Position numbers and translations under genes: made by a program. A DNA stretch of 64,000 bases from Tetracentron sinense (lineage: Eukaryota > Streptophyta > Magnoliopsida > Trochodendrales > Trochodendraceae). Location of the stretch: positions 27,164,052 through 27,228,051 of the forward strand of contig CM026565.1 of NCBI GenBank assembly GCA_015143295.1. Reading direction: 5' to 3'. Positions 54,263 to 64,000 of the stretch are shown piece after piece. The first letter of the stretch is position 1, and every line of letters begins with the position of its first letter. Below the pieces are notes generated by a model. It saw nothing but the letters and a program-made list of their open reading frames with translations. It did no database searches and had not been told where the DNA came from.

Positions 54263-56998
54263 AATTTCCAGTTTTTACTCTTATCAACTTTCTAATGTGC
54301 CATGCAAGGGCATGCGATGTGTCCATTGTCACTTAAATGTGTACTGTTATGCACAAGACTCGATTTTTTTTTGGTGCAAATGCACAAGAATCGATTGGTG
54401 GACTTTTTTCTTAATGCATACAACTTTATGATATTAATTATATAGCTACACATGTCCGCTTGTGCCAGTGGTAGTATTCATATCCTCGGTGGTGTTCTTT
54501 GAATTATTTTCAATTCTCATAAGTTGTAAAAAATAAATAAATTGTAGTACTTATTATAATAAGTAATTAATATAAAGTTATTTGTCTTCCTATACAAGTA
54601 ATCGAGCTAAGAAGAATGCAATTTTAAGGACTTTGCTGTTATGTGCTGTCTCGAGGAGGTCTTTGACTTAGACGGTCTCATAAGCATTAACAAATTCTAA
54701 ATCTGCATATTGTTTTGAGTTAGATTCAATAGAATTCATTTTATTTTATTTTTAACTTTTTATTTTATTTTATGCGGGTTAGGATGGATCAGGTTGAGGA
54801 GTCCTGTGGCAGTATTCATATCCGAAGGCCCTGTTGACTGTCTAATCCATTGGCGAGGCTTGGGCCTTGATTGTTTAGCATGAGAAATATATTTACCACC
54901 CGTTTAAGAAATTAATGTCTCGGCCTCAATCTTGAGACATGAATTTCTTATAAATTAAAAAAAAAATGTGAGAAATCATAAAATCTTCTTTCTTGACTAT
55001 ATATTTTATTTTATTTTTATTTTTTATCTACAAAATTACAATCGAAAAAATTAAAAAAAGCATTTCCACGCTTGGCCAAACACAAGAACTAGAAATTAAA
55101 GGAATTCAATTTTGAATTTTCATACTCGACCAAACATAGAACACACATGTCACGAGAAATTAAATTTGTCAAGAATTGAATCTCTTGAAAAATCCAATTT
55201 CTTGAGAGATACATGATTGACACCCTTATTTTTTTAAAAGAGTTTGGTAGGAAATAAAGGTTAATGGACATTGTTGTCCTTTTCTCATTTGTGTCATTCA
55301 AATGGGTATACACATAGCGGTATGGTGGTGTGTATTAGAGTTTTTTTTTTGGGTAGTCGAGATCATTTACCTACGTCATTAGAGACAGTCGGTCAGAAGT
55401 TAGCATGGGCTGTGGAGCTCTTGCTGCTCATACCCGGGAGGATTGGATACACATAATGGTATAGTGGTGTGTATTAGAGTTTATTAGCTGTAATAACCAT
55501 TTGATATGATCATTAAGAAGGGTCCGAAATCCTTGACCAGATTGTATGTAACGGTAGCAATAAAGACATCGGTTACATGAGATTAACTCTCCATTAAAGG
55601 GTGATTATTATATAAGGACATATAATTGAAGCTAATCTAGGGTTTACAGAGGTTTGTATCACTCGAATCTGACTTAAAAGGATCAACCATGAATCGTTGG
55701 CTTACATCCATGATCGCCTCTTCTTGAAGATCTGAATCGCTGATCTTATGATTTTCTTACAGTGTGCTAGTCCAACTCTTTGGCAAAATTGCCCTTATTG
55801 TAGAAACAATTCAATTGGAGGAATCGCCTAACATTCCCCCAATTGTGCTATGATTTGCTGAGATTGGGAAAACAACCAAAAACAGTGACAATTATACACT
55901 GAGAAGCCCAACTCAAACTCAACCCCAATGCTCTGTGCTGCACTTCGGGCTGGGCTCAACCTGAGTAGAGATAGGCTGGGTTGGGCCAATTTCAGCCGAA
56001 CTCGAATATTTTGCTGGGTTCAGGCTCAATATGGCTTATGAAAAGAATTTCCTAATGATCCGTAGGACAAATCAGAAAATGCAAATAGTTCACTTGGCTC
56101 AAAAACTTTACCTATTTTTTGTAGATTGATTTTTATGTTTTTTCTGATAGTTTGGCTACTCCAATTAGGTTTGGTTAGTAGTGATTAATGGGTTAGAAAA
56201 CTGAGAGTCCAACTAAACGCCAATTAAACATGATGAGTCTATCAACCGCCATACGGCTACTAATACGAAATGAAAAGATATACACACTGCCGACCACTGG
56301 CACAAGCCAGCCGGTGTATTGATTGATCTTCATGGATGAAGAATTTAATCTCACATTCAAAGCATTTAAGACTTCAATACCATTTTTCAATAGCTGTTAA
56401 TGATAACTAGGGAATGATACAGTGTACATGACAACAGCGATCATCCCATGTACCATCGTCAAGAAATGAGAATACACCCACATTAGATACGGGTTTGTAC
56501 AATCTACATAGGAGTTGCTCAAAGCCGTAGATTTTGCTGACCAGTCATCTGTTTGGACCCTCCATATGATAAAGCCACAACTCGAACCTTGACCTTATAA
56601 TAACCCTTAGATGAATAGACTATATTATTTTAAACAGACATTATCAATCCTCCGGATCTGCGCCAATTTGACGATCCTGATCGCCAATTTTTTCTTTGCC
56701 ACTTGAAATTAAATGGTCTTGATCAATGCCGCGTGGTGCGTGCCCAATTAAATACCACTGATTACGTGGACATACTATGCATGCACTCTTCTGACTTACG
56801 TTCACGTACAAATGCTTACACTACCAAAGCCAATTCAATGACCTTTTTCTGAAGCTCGCTTTGAATTTGGTTTGACTTTGACCATATCATCCTGTAATCC
56901 TTTACTCTTCCAACAATCCGACCGCCTTAATGCAGCCTTGTAGGATTCTTCCTCGGAGCACGTTATTATCCTACACGTGATTCAACAGAAATGAACAG
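54263..56998. other. 2.7 kb without a gene
   Basis: Mostly AT-rich. ATACACATA(G/A)(C/T)GGTAT and GTGGTGTGTATTAGAGTTT occur at about 55308-55343 and 55448-55484, flanking a T-run-headed segment that looks like a reversed retroposon. A TATA-like TTATATAAGGACATATAA at about 55608 could belong to an unidentified LTR. CCCAACTCAAACTCAACCCC-type words lie at 55908-56035. Nothing coding. Confidence 0.4.
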
Positions 56999-58177
56999 TC
57001 AACGAACCGGTATCGGTGGCGGGGGAGGCCATATGTACGGCCAAACTACCGCCGGAGGAGAAAGCATCTGCGGAATTGCCGGCGGTTGCTGTGGAAATAC
57101 CGGTGGTTGTTGTGGAAAGACTGGTGGCTGTTGTGGAAGTACCGGAGGCTGCTGTGGAATGACCGGAGGCTGTTGTGGAATGACCGGAGGTTGCTGAGGA
57201 ATGACCGGCGGTTGCTGAGGAATTACTGGAGGCAGTTGTGGAATTACCGGTGGTTGCTGAAAAACGACCGGAGGCTGTTGTGGAATGACCGGCGTTTGCT
57301 GAGGAACAAACGGAGGCTGTTGTGGAATAACCGGCGTTTGCTGAGGAAAACCAGGTGGGTTCACTGGCAGAACCGGTGGTGATAGGTAGATATAAGGATA
57401 AACCACTGGGGTCGTAGTCGTTGCAGGTAAACCCGGTGGCGGTGTAGTAGTCGAATAATAATACGGTACCGGAGGAGAAAGAATCCCAGGCTGAACTGGT
57501 GGATAAACTACTGGTAAAGAAGGAGGAGTTTGATAAACAAAAGGGAACATCGGTGGCGTTTCCGGCAAAATTTGTTGAAGTGGTGGAGGAGGACCAAAGA
57601 AAGCTGGGTTAATTGCACCAGGAGAAGGAATTGCACCGGGAGGTGGATTCGTAGGATACACATAAGGAACCGTCGTCGCCAGTAACGGTGGAGGCGGCGT
57701 CAGGGGCAAATATGGGAAGACATAAACCGGCGGTGGTGGAGGGAGCACTGTAAATACAGGAATATCCGGCGACGACGGAATTACAGTAGGAAAAACCGGC
57801 GGCGGCGGTGGAGGGAGAACCGGTAACACAGTTGGAAAAACCGGTGGAGGTGGAGTGGCGGCAGCAAAAGCCGGGAGCGATGGAGGAGGAGGGAAGAAAG
57901 GGTAGACGTAGACTACAGTGACTGGTGGATTTGGATAAGGGAATGAGTATCCGAAAGAAGTTGGTAATGGTGGAACGGGATTTTGATCGGGACCGGTCGG
58001 CGGGAGGATGACGAACGGAGGTCGGCTTATTCCGGTGAAGGCGCAGGTTTTGAATATGAAAGAGTAGATGGGGTGACAGAAGAGGTTTTGATCGGTACTT
58101 GATGGGGATTCTGCTAGAATGCATGCAAGTTTCAGGAGATAAAAGAGGGGTGGTAGAGAGATATGGATTTTTCCCAT
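56999..58177 (-). CDS. Secreted proline-rich (hydroxyproline-rich-like) protein, 392 aa
   Basis: Probable cell-wall structural protein. ATG at 58177 opens a signal peptide (MGKIHISLPPLFYLLKLACILA) followed by a short part with two cysteines (FCHPIY, KTCAF). The rest is Pro-rich with Tyr, Val and Phe: PPPPVFPTVLPVLPPPPPPV in the middle, then about fifteen PPVIPQQ-type heptads near residues 280-370, ending PYIWPPPPPIPVR. No intron, no LRR, no canonical serine-proline extensin array and no GPI signal. It would be exported and probably hydroxylated; Tyr could cross-link. Low-complexity composition prevents a firm family call (PRP, extensin-like or gp1-like). The antisense frame is open too, an artefact of the CCN codons. 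A TA then GA microsatellite (58258-58293) lies about 80-115 bases upstream. Confidence 0.8.
   Translation of the reverse strand: MGKIHISLPPLFYLLKLACILAESPSSTDQNLFCHPIYSFIFKTCAFTGISRPPFVILPPTGPDQNPVPPLPTSFGYSFPYPNPPVTVVYVYPFFPPPPSLPAFAAATPPPPVFPTVLPVLPPPPPPVFPTVIPSSPDIPVFTVLPPPPPVYVFPYLPLTPPPPLLATTVPYVYPTNPPPGAIPSPGAINPAFFGPPPPLQQILPETPPMFPFVYQTPPSLPVVYPPVQPGILSPPVPYYYSTTTPPPGLPATTTTPVVYPYIYLSPPVLPVNPPGFPQQTPVIPQQPPFVPQQTPVIPQQPPVVFQQPPVIPQLPPVIPQQPPVIPQQPPVIPQQPPVIPQQPPVLPQQPPVFPQQPPVFPQQPPAIPQMLSPPAVVWPYIWPPPPPIPVR
57080..57350 (-). repeat. Tandem array of 21-base units coding PPVIPQQ
   Basis: On the plus strand units read approximately GGAATGACCGGAGGCTGTTGT with variants. About twelve to thirteen units. 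They encode the heptads of the proline-rich protein, so unit-number changes leave the frame intact. Confidence 0.75.
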
Positions 58178-58255
58178 TTTTGTCTAAGCCTAAGGATTCT
58201 GGTCTCTTTCTCTGTTTCTTTTTGATAGGTGAGTTGTGTTGGGTTAGCTCAATGT

Positions 58256-58294
58256 CTGTATATATATATATATACAGAGAGAGAGAGAGAGAGT
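58256..58294. repeat. TA then GA microsatellite upstream of the proline-rich gene
   Basis: About nine TA units followed by about nine GA units, in the probable leader/promoter of the minus-strand gene. Likely variable in length. Confidence 0.8.
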
Positions 58295-58795
58295 TGGCAA
58301 CTTGTTGAGACTTGGTAGTAATGGTGGTTTTAATGCACTGAAAATCCAGGCTTTTTCTGTTGAAAAGTCCATGTTGATAAGAAGGTATACTACTTTTAAT
58401 TTGTATGACAGAGAAAGAGAACTATAGCATCATAAAAATGGTGTAGGTCCACTGGAATGGACTATAGGAGGTGTTTGGTTCCAGCTATAAGTCCACTCTG
58501 GAGAGACTAATTAAGTTTTAGCTAGGTGTGGGTGATCTCTTGGAGCCTACTCATTGAATTGCCAATCACATTCCTTACAAACCTGGGAGGAAAAGAAAAG
58601 GAGAAACAGCTGGGGCACATAACAGAAGATGCAATTTCATAGTTTCATTCAGTAAGGGGAAATGGAGGATGGTCCTGATACTATTTATACCTAGTTTTAA
58701 TTAACTGCAAATGGCCTGACCAGAAGTAGAAAAAGGTCATTTCTGAAAGATTCTGACAATGAGATTTAAGGGATTATTCGGGAAAAATTCTGTAT
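58295..58795. other. Upstream region of the proline-rich gene
   Basis: No repeats of known family. Phrases such as GGTGTTTGGTTCCAGCTATA recur at 60246-60265 together with neighbouring text (GAAAAGTCCATGTT), so 58320-58560 and 60180-60345 are diverged duplicates. Confidence 0.45.
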
Positions 58796-59056
58796 TTAAA
58801 AACAGTTTTTTAATTTTAAAAAAAGAATTAATATTAAAAAAAAAAAACAAAAATAGGTGGGTGAACCCTAGGGGTGGGTGAACCTTACCCACGGTTAAGC
58901 CAAATCCGGTAATCACCCCTAGAGGTCGCCACGTGTCTCCCTTGACACCCCTTAACCGTGGGTAAGGTTCACCCACCCCTAGGGTTCACCCACCTATTTT
59001 TGTTTTTTTTTATTAAAATATTAATTCTTTTTTTAAAATTAAAAAACTGTTTTTAA
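58796..59056. repeat. F1 element as a long near-perfect inverted repeat
   Basis: Arms 58796-58909 and 58951-59056 pair over about 105 bases: GGTGGGTGAACCCTAGGGG with ACCCACGGTTAAG on the left and CTTAACCGTGGGT with CCCCTAGGGTTCACCCACC on the right, continuing through A/T runs. The 41-base spacer holds GGTCGCCACGTGTCTCCC. This is the least diverged F1 fold-back here. Confidence 0.75.
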
Positions 59057-59684
59057 TATTAAAAAAACTCTGAAAACAATTTTTTAATTTTAAAAAAATA
59101 ATTAATATGTAAAAAAAAAAAAAACCAAAAATAAGTGGGTGAAAGAATTATCACAGAGAAGTTAGCAAGAATGCCTTTAGTATCAAGCATTTATGTTAAT
59201 CTGTCTGATGTGAGAGCATACACGGCAGAGCCTATTAAGTGCACGGTAGAATTTTCTAAGTAAATATGGTAGATGAAATCGCATTTTGGGGGATGAGTGG
59301 TGGAATAAACCGTATTTTCTAAGCGAGAAATGAAATATAAACTCCTCATTCACATTATGTTATTTATTAATTTTATCTTATATGAGATTTTTGGAGAAAA
59401 GTAGGTGTCTTAAGTTTCAAACCGACGATACTTGCTTACTAGATACAATTCCCTTTGATTACTAGATGAGACGTGATGGAAGAGAGCTTCCAAGGAAGCG
59501 ATTCCATCCGAGGAAGCGAGTTTGTCCGAGGAAACGAGTTTAGGATACGAGCTTCTTGAGAAACGAGCTTCCTAAGAAGCTAGCTTTCCATACTGTACAT
59601 AACTTCCCTGCAACTATGCTTGGTAGTACTGGTTGTTTTAATGTACTGAAAATCAGCCTTTTTCAGCCTTGGATTGTCTCTGGC
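59057..59684. other. Intergenic DNA with a GAGGAAGCGA short array
   Basis: At 59486-59583 words like CCGAGGAAGCGAGTT, CCGAGGAAACGAGTT, GAGAAACGAGCTTCCTAAG repeat imperfectly at 18-22 base spacing. No gene. Confidence 0.4.
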
Positions 59685-60172
59685 GTAGCCAGAAATTGGG
59701 TCAAGTGGTGGAGAAGTCAAAATCATGGGGCCCCAGATTTTGACTTCTCCACACATAATAAGACATGTGGCGATAAGTGTGAGAATAAGGGGGAGAGATA
59801 TCAAATGGGGAGAAATCAAAGTAATGGAGAGAAAATGAAATGACTTCTCCCCATTTATATGCCAACTGTCGCACAATGTATGCAGGGTGGGCCCGTCCAT
59901 TAGGCCATCAAAGCCTTTGCTTTAGGCCCCATTAAAAAAAATAAAAAAATAATATTAAAAAGGCCCCATTTAGAATATTAAAAAAAATAAAAGGCTCATT
60001 TAGAATATTAAAAAAGCCCTATTTATAGTTAATTTTTTTTTTTAATATTAAAAAAAAAATTAAAAGCCTCATTTAGAATTTTGCGCTTTATGCCTCCAAA
60101 TGGCTTGGGCCGGCCTGAATGTATGGAACCCCGAGAGCCCTTTCTGGCTTCGACAGAGACAATCCGAGGCGG
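59685..60172. mobile_element. MITE related to 51198-51703
   Basis: GTAGCCAGAAATTGGGT at the left; GGAGAAGTCAAAATCATGGG with its inverted copy CCAGATTTTGACTTCTCC beside it; ACATGTGGCGATAAGTG; GAAAATGAAATGACTTCTCC; right end TTTCTGGCTTCGACAGAGAC. A GGCCCCATT/AATATTAAAA segment (59920-60070) repeats internally three times. Confidence 0.5.
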
Positions 60173-60436
60173 CCTTTTTCTCTTGAAAAGTCCATGTTAA
60201 GAAGGTTTACTACTTTAATTTGTATGACAGAGAACGGACTATAGGAGGTGTTTGGTTCCAGCTATAATTCAACTTTGGATATACTAAGCTTTTGGTGTGC
60301 GGGAGTAATCACTTATGGGACACTCATTGAATTGCCAGTCACATTCTCACATCTGTGACCAAAAGATCTAGAAAAGAGAAAAAGCTGGGGGGCATATGAC
60401 AGTATATGCTATTCCATAATTTCATACAGGAAAGTG

Positions 60437-60604
60437 GAATTTTACAGCCCGCCTCTTATGCCAGTGGAGGGATGTGGCCTCTCTGTTGAGGGAGGTATCC
60501 AATCCCCCGGGTGATGAGTCCGCAAGAACTTCAATTTCCAAACTAACTAGTAATTATGCATGCTACAATAAGTAAATGTATCCGAAGCAAAAAAAAAAAA
60601 AAAA
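60437..60604 (+). mobile_element. SINE copy related to 48440-48579
   Basis: GCCCGCCTCTTATGCCAGTG and GGGATGTGGCCTCTCTGTTG match the other copy; TATCCAATCCCCC sits at the place of its B box; ends in an A-run of about 17. TSD not clear. Confidence 0.55.
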
Positions 60605-61109
60605 ATGATACAGTAAAGATAAATGGAGGATGGTCCTGATACTATTTTATGGCTTCGGATTTGCTCTGGTGGGCGTCCGAGCTGGGCACTCAAAAATAAC
60701 TTCAGAAATGGACTAGAATCTAAAAAGGAAAGCAATAAAGAAAATTACAATGCAAAAGGAAATACAATAGGAAAGCAATTCAACTGAAAGAAAAAGGAAA
60801 ATGAGGCACGGGGAGAGGGGAGGTGAAAACCTACCCTCTTCCCTTGATGTTCAAAGCTCCAGGTGGACTCCAATGGAGGTCAAAGCTCTTGTTATGGGAT
60901 TGGGATTGGAAAAGGATCGGGTTGATGGGGACTTTCTCCCTTAGAATTTATGGAGAGAATTAAGGTTCGGAGGTGGAGAATGAACTGGGTATAAGGTTTA
61001 GGGTTTCAACCCAAGGACTTTAGATTATGGTTTAAGGCTTGGAATGGCGGCATTTATAGGTATTTTAAGGGTTAGGGTAGATTGGGGATTCTTAGAAAAG
61101 TTAGGGTGA
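60605..61109. other. Intergenic DNA, no gene
   Basis: GGA/GGG-rich stretch at 60800-61000 with no open frame of note. Could be part of an unidentified LTR but has no paired ends here. Confidence 0.35.
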
Positions 61110-61390
61110 TGTAAGAGAGGAATTTACCCACCCCTAGGGTTCACCGACCTATCCTTGATTTTGAAAAAAAGTATTAAAAAAGAAATTAACCCTAGGAGTT
61201 AGTGAAAAATTACCTGGGGTTAATTTCTTTTCTAAAAAAACTAAGGATAGGTGGCGGGTGAACCAAAGGGGGGTTAATTTCTTTTCTAAAAAACTAAGGA
61301 TAGGTGGGGGTGAACCAAAGGGGTGAGTGGAGTCAAAAGGGACACATGGCAGTGTCAGTGGCGTAATCGGACTCCCCTGAGTCCGGTTAC
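61110..61390. repeat. F1 element with GTAAYCGGACTC hairpin
   Basis: CCACCCCTAGGGTTCACCG, AAATTAACCCTAGGAG, a doubled GGGTTAATTTCTTTTCTAAA-AACTAAGGATAGG segment (61217 and 61267), AAAGGGACACATGGCAGTG. The hairpin GTAATCGGACTC-CCCT-GAGTCCGGTTAC is at 61363-61390. Confidence 0.6.
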
Positions 61391-61430
61391 AATTGGAGAG
61401 AATCACGACTTATGAGAGGGTTTTTTTGCA

Positions 61431-61704
61431 TGTTGTCAGAATCAGACCAGACTGGCCGATTGAACCGGAAAAACCGGGGATCGGTCCCCTCACCGGTTCC
61501 CAAACACCCCCAAAATCGGACCGTTTTAAAATCCGGTCATTTTCGTGAAAACCGGAAGAACCGGTTGAGAACCAATCATAAATGGGCAAAAATTGAATTT
61601 AAAAAAAATAAAAAAAGACATGGTTGAACTGGACCGATCGAACCAGTCAAACCGGAACCGAGCACTCAACCGGTTCGATGATGGGTCCGGTTCTGGTAAC
61701 ATTG
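61431..61704. mobile_element. ACCGGTT-rich MITE, copy 4
   Basis: Left end TGTTGTCAGAATCAGACC, right end GGTTCTGGTAACATTGG. Interior GAACCGGAAAAACCGGGG, CCGGTCATTTTCGTG, GAACCGAGCACTCAACCGG. It ends about 100 bases before the F-box start codon. Confidence 0.6.
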
Positions 61705-61805
61705 GTTTTTTGTGGGTACGAGAACAAAGGCAAAAAGCCAAAAACCCTAGTAGCTCGATTCTCTCTCTCTCTCTCCTACAGTTTATATTTCTCGGAATTT
61801 AAAAA

Positions 61806-62787
61806 ATGGCGGAGAGATGCAAAGATTTGCTAGAGGAATGTTGGGAATCTGTGTTTCATGTTCTTGAGGATCAACGATACGTGGAAGCGTTGTCTTTGGT
61901 CTGCAAGTGATTTCTTTCCCCCTCTAATCGTTTTCGATCCAGATTAACAATCTCCGATCCCACAATTCTAAGTCACGACACTGGTTCTGCACTTCTTTGC
62001 AAATTTCACCACCTCAAAAGAATAGATCTTCTCGAATTACACGGAGATCTAGATCGCCTTGTTCGCGAGATCACCAGGACTGGATTGAACCTCGAAGCTC
62101 TTAATCTCTCTAATCAGAGAAGAGTTCATGTGGAAGGCTTGAAGGATATGGGAGCGAAGATGAAGAGCTTGAGGATTCTCATTTGCTCCAGACTTTCTTT
62201 CTTGCAGAATAGCGATTTGATTGTGATTGCTGATTCATTTCCGTTGCTGGAAGAAGTCGATTTCAGTTATCCGGAGCAAGATTACGGTTCTCTGTCTGAA
62301 CTGGATTCTATCAATGGCTTCACAAATTCCGGTCCTTTTCGAGTAACTGATGCAGGGATTGCAGTGTTGTCGTTGAAGCTTAGGGGCCTAATCAAGGTAA
62401 ATCTCTCCGAGAATCACTTCATTTCTGATCGGTCTCTTCTTGCTCTTTCATCCAATTGTGTGTTTCTGAGAGGAATTATAGTTCATGATTGCAGTTTTAT
62501 AAGCCAAAATGGCATCGGTTCGGCAATTCGTCAGAGTCCTAACTTGGTTTCTCTTGAATTCAGTACATGGAATCAAAATTTCTTCTTCCGTGTCTTCTTC
62601 TTCTATCACTATCCAAAATTCCCTCTTTTATGCAAGAGCTTTAGGCACTCTAGATTTCTCCCAAATGGTTATTTCTGATGATTGGAGAAGCAAATCTCCC
62701 ATTACAGAAGCTCATTCTCTCCCATTGCCTAGGGTTCACATTCATTGGAATCTTCTCCCTTTTGTATGTAAGGTTTTCCTATAAGGG
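61806..62787 (+). pseudogene. F-box/LRR-repeat protein, broken
   Basis: If intact it would be a substrate receptor of an SCF ubiquitin ligase. The ATG at 61806 gives 34 residues with F-box character (LLEECWESVFHVLED, YVEALSLVCK), then TGA at 61908-61910. The frame continues afterwards with FLSPSNRFRSRLTISDPTIL and LRR-like repeats (LNLEALNLSNQ, LIKVNLSENHFISDRSLLAL). Frame changes follow near 62555-62580 (to GIKISSSVSSSSITIQNSLF) and near 62678 (to IGEANLPLQKLILSHCLGF). The text stops at 62787, where a copia LTR starts. The stop fits a CGA to TGA change at a CpG of a family Arg codon. Consensus errors could explain the indels but not the insertion. Confidence 0.75.
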
Positions 62788-63141
62788 TGTGGTCTAGCAA
62801 GCATGTAGCTTGTGCATTATTAAGGAATTAGAGTTTTAGGAGGAAATTAGTATCCTTGATGGTTTAGGAAACTAATTACCCCTATATAAGGAATATTAAG
62901 GCTAATGGTCCCAACTCCATCTCCATAAAAGCCCTGCAGAACTAGCATCTTCCCCATCAAGAGATTTGGAGACCAAGAGTTGAAGACCATCCAAGCCATT
63001 ATTGTTTATTGACCGGATTATTTTACAGCAATCACATTCATCAATGGCGGGATCAGGTACGCACATTATCTTTTTGTGATTCTAGTTCTATGGCTGTAAA
63101 ATTATGTTCCCTATAGTTTGAAGGCTACAGGAAAGTTAACA
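62788..63141 (+). repeat. 5' LTR of the second copia element
   Basis: 354 bases. TATA-like CTATATAAGG at 62882-62891. The end AACA is two bases before the primer site. Confidence 0.7.
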
Positions 63142-63143
63142 TG

Positions 63144-63156
63144 TGGTATTAGAGCC
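63144..63156 (+). promoter_or_regulatory. Primer-binding site for initiator-Met tRNA
   Basis: TGGTATTAGAGCC against the usual TGGTATCAGAGCC of plant copia elements. Two bases after the LTR. Confidence 0.75.
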
Positions 63157-64000
63157 AGGTTGCTCAACCATACTCTAGAATAATTTTTCTTAATTTATTT
63201 TTTGTGGATGTGCGTTTTCCGGCGAGGATTCACTGCCGGCGAGCCAATGGCCGATCAATGGGTGTAAGCAAATTAATATGGCTATTTGTTTCAATATTGA
63301 TTAAAATATTCCAGTATATAACCGGAGTAAATAAAGGAAATCAAAAAAAAAGGGGAAAGAACAGTAAGTTTTTTTTTTTTTTTTTTCCGGCGACCTGTGT
63401 TGTTATCCGGCGGCATGGCCGTGTTCGTCTCAATCTGGTGGCTTGACTGGTGCCCTTAGATTTCAGATTGGAAATATATAGAGGGGTGGTTTATGGGGTT
63501 TTCAGATTTTTTGAAACCCTAACAAAGTCCAGATCGTGAGAGATCTTGGAGAAGATGAACAGTACCGGATCGGGTCAACCCGGCCCCAATTTCGGAGACC
63601 ACAACCCAAAAAAAAATAAAAAATAAAAAAATGGATCGCACAGAATTGCGCTAAACCGCGTCGGACCGTGCAAAACCGGTTTATGGTCAGCGCAGGTCTA
63701 CGGGCTGCGCACATCTCCCGCGCGTGAATGCGCGTGTCCAACCCATACTCTCCAGAATCTTCTTCCCGCACGTGTCGGTGAGTCCGACACGTTTCCAGAG
63801 CGTGTCCTATCTCCTTAGGCGTGTTTTTTGATGTAGAACCCAATTCCAAATTCTATTTTGAATTTGGGTGGCTCCAAAGGGGTTTTGTCTTTGATAAAGT
63901 GACCCTAAAATGGAACAAAGACATTTTATGGTACCCCTATTGGGTTCTTTGTATTGACTAAGCATGAAATTAAGTTTCTGAGTATTTTTTAAATGACACT

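Larger units (their letters stand above)
62788..64000 (+). mobile_element. Copia-type retrotransposon, 5' part, running off the window
   Basis: An LTR (62788-63141, TGTGGTCTAGC to AAAGTTAACA), then TG and the primer site TGGTATTAGAGCC, one base from the initiator-Met consensus. The rest to 64000 is leader with CCGGCG words and no gag domain yet. The 3' LTR and TSD are outside. It interrupts the F-box/LRR pseudogene. Confidence 0.75.

Noticed and set aside
55468..55890. Possible LTR (TATA-like sequence at 55608)
   Set aside because: No second end, TSD or primer site could be found.
57080..57350. Regular repeats that could suggest a CRISPR-like array
   Set aside because: Units are contiguous with no unique spacers, are coding and the genome is a plant.
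57086..57382. Open frame of 98 codons rich in Trp-Leu-Leu and Arg on the plus strand
   Set aside because: It is the antisense of the 21-base repeats of the proline-rich gene; the periodic composition keeps it open by chance.
61149..61406. 85-codon minus-strand frame
   Set aside because: Lies in the F1 element; duplicated words come from the repeat, not from protein conservation.

Overview
This is nuclear DNA of a flowering plant, almost certainly a eudicot. It is AT-rich, its genes have GT-AG introns, and most of the window is transposable elements. The recognisable genes (an At1g80640-type receptor-like kinase, an STP7-type monosaccharide/H+ symporter, a proline-rich wall protein, an F-box/LRR remnant and a short plant-specific protein) are all plant families. 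No bacterial, organellar or tRNA/rRNA genes were seen. The species cannot be named from the sequence.

Layout. 1-2150: the 5' seven exons of a receptor-like kinase on the minus strand, cut by the window edge. 2151-22515: a gene-free accessory stretch with a small Helitron, a copia-type LTR remnant, a TRIM element, a 2.15 kb solo LTR with target-site duplication (TSD) ACTAA, Tourist/Harbinger and fold-back MITEs, and two more Helitrons, one carrying a SINE. 22516-23028: a short conserved plant protein of unknown function. 26363-32576: a full-length but broken Ty1/copia retrotransposon (LTRs of 825 and 852 bp, TSD TGAAG). 33191-35309: a terminal-inverted-repeat element filled with tandem repeats. 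35560-38222: a complete four-exon STP7-like sugar transporter on the minus strand. 38900-56998: a second gene-free stretch with two Helitrons side by side, a Tourist element split by nested insertions including a 2.2 kb solo LTR (TSD GTTGG), two SINEs with clear TSDs, a third Helitron and several fold-back MITEs. 56999-58177: a secreted proline-rich protein on the minus strand. 61806-62787: an F-box/LRR pseudogene with a stop and two frameshifts, broken by the 5' LTR of a second copia element that runs off the window.

The most striking non-genic pattern is a repeat family, called F1 here, present at about fifteen places. Its conserved core contains TTAACCACAGTTAA and ACCCTAGGGGTGAGTGAA next to GGGACACATGG, often folded back on itself. 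Beside the core lies a short palindromic hairpin whose sequence differs from copy to copy while its pairing is kept. The Helitrons carry part of the same core together with one of these hairpins.

The genes do not form a pathway. The kinase is a plasma-membrane signalling protein, the transporter imports wall-derived sugars and the proline-rich protein is exported to the wall, but nothing in the sequence links their regulation. Coordinates of repeats are from reading by eye and may be off by a few bases. Several one-base frameshifts could be consensus errors rather than real mutations.
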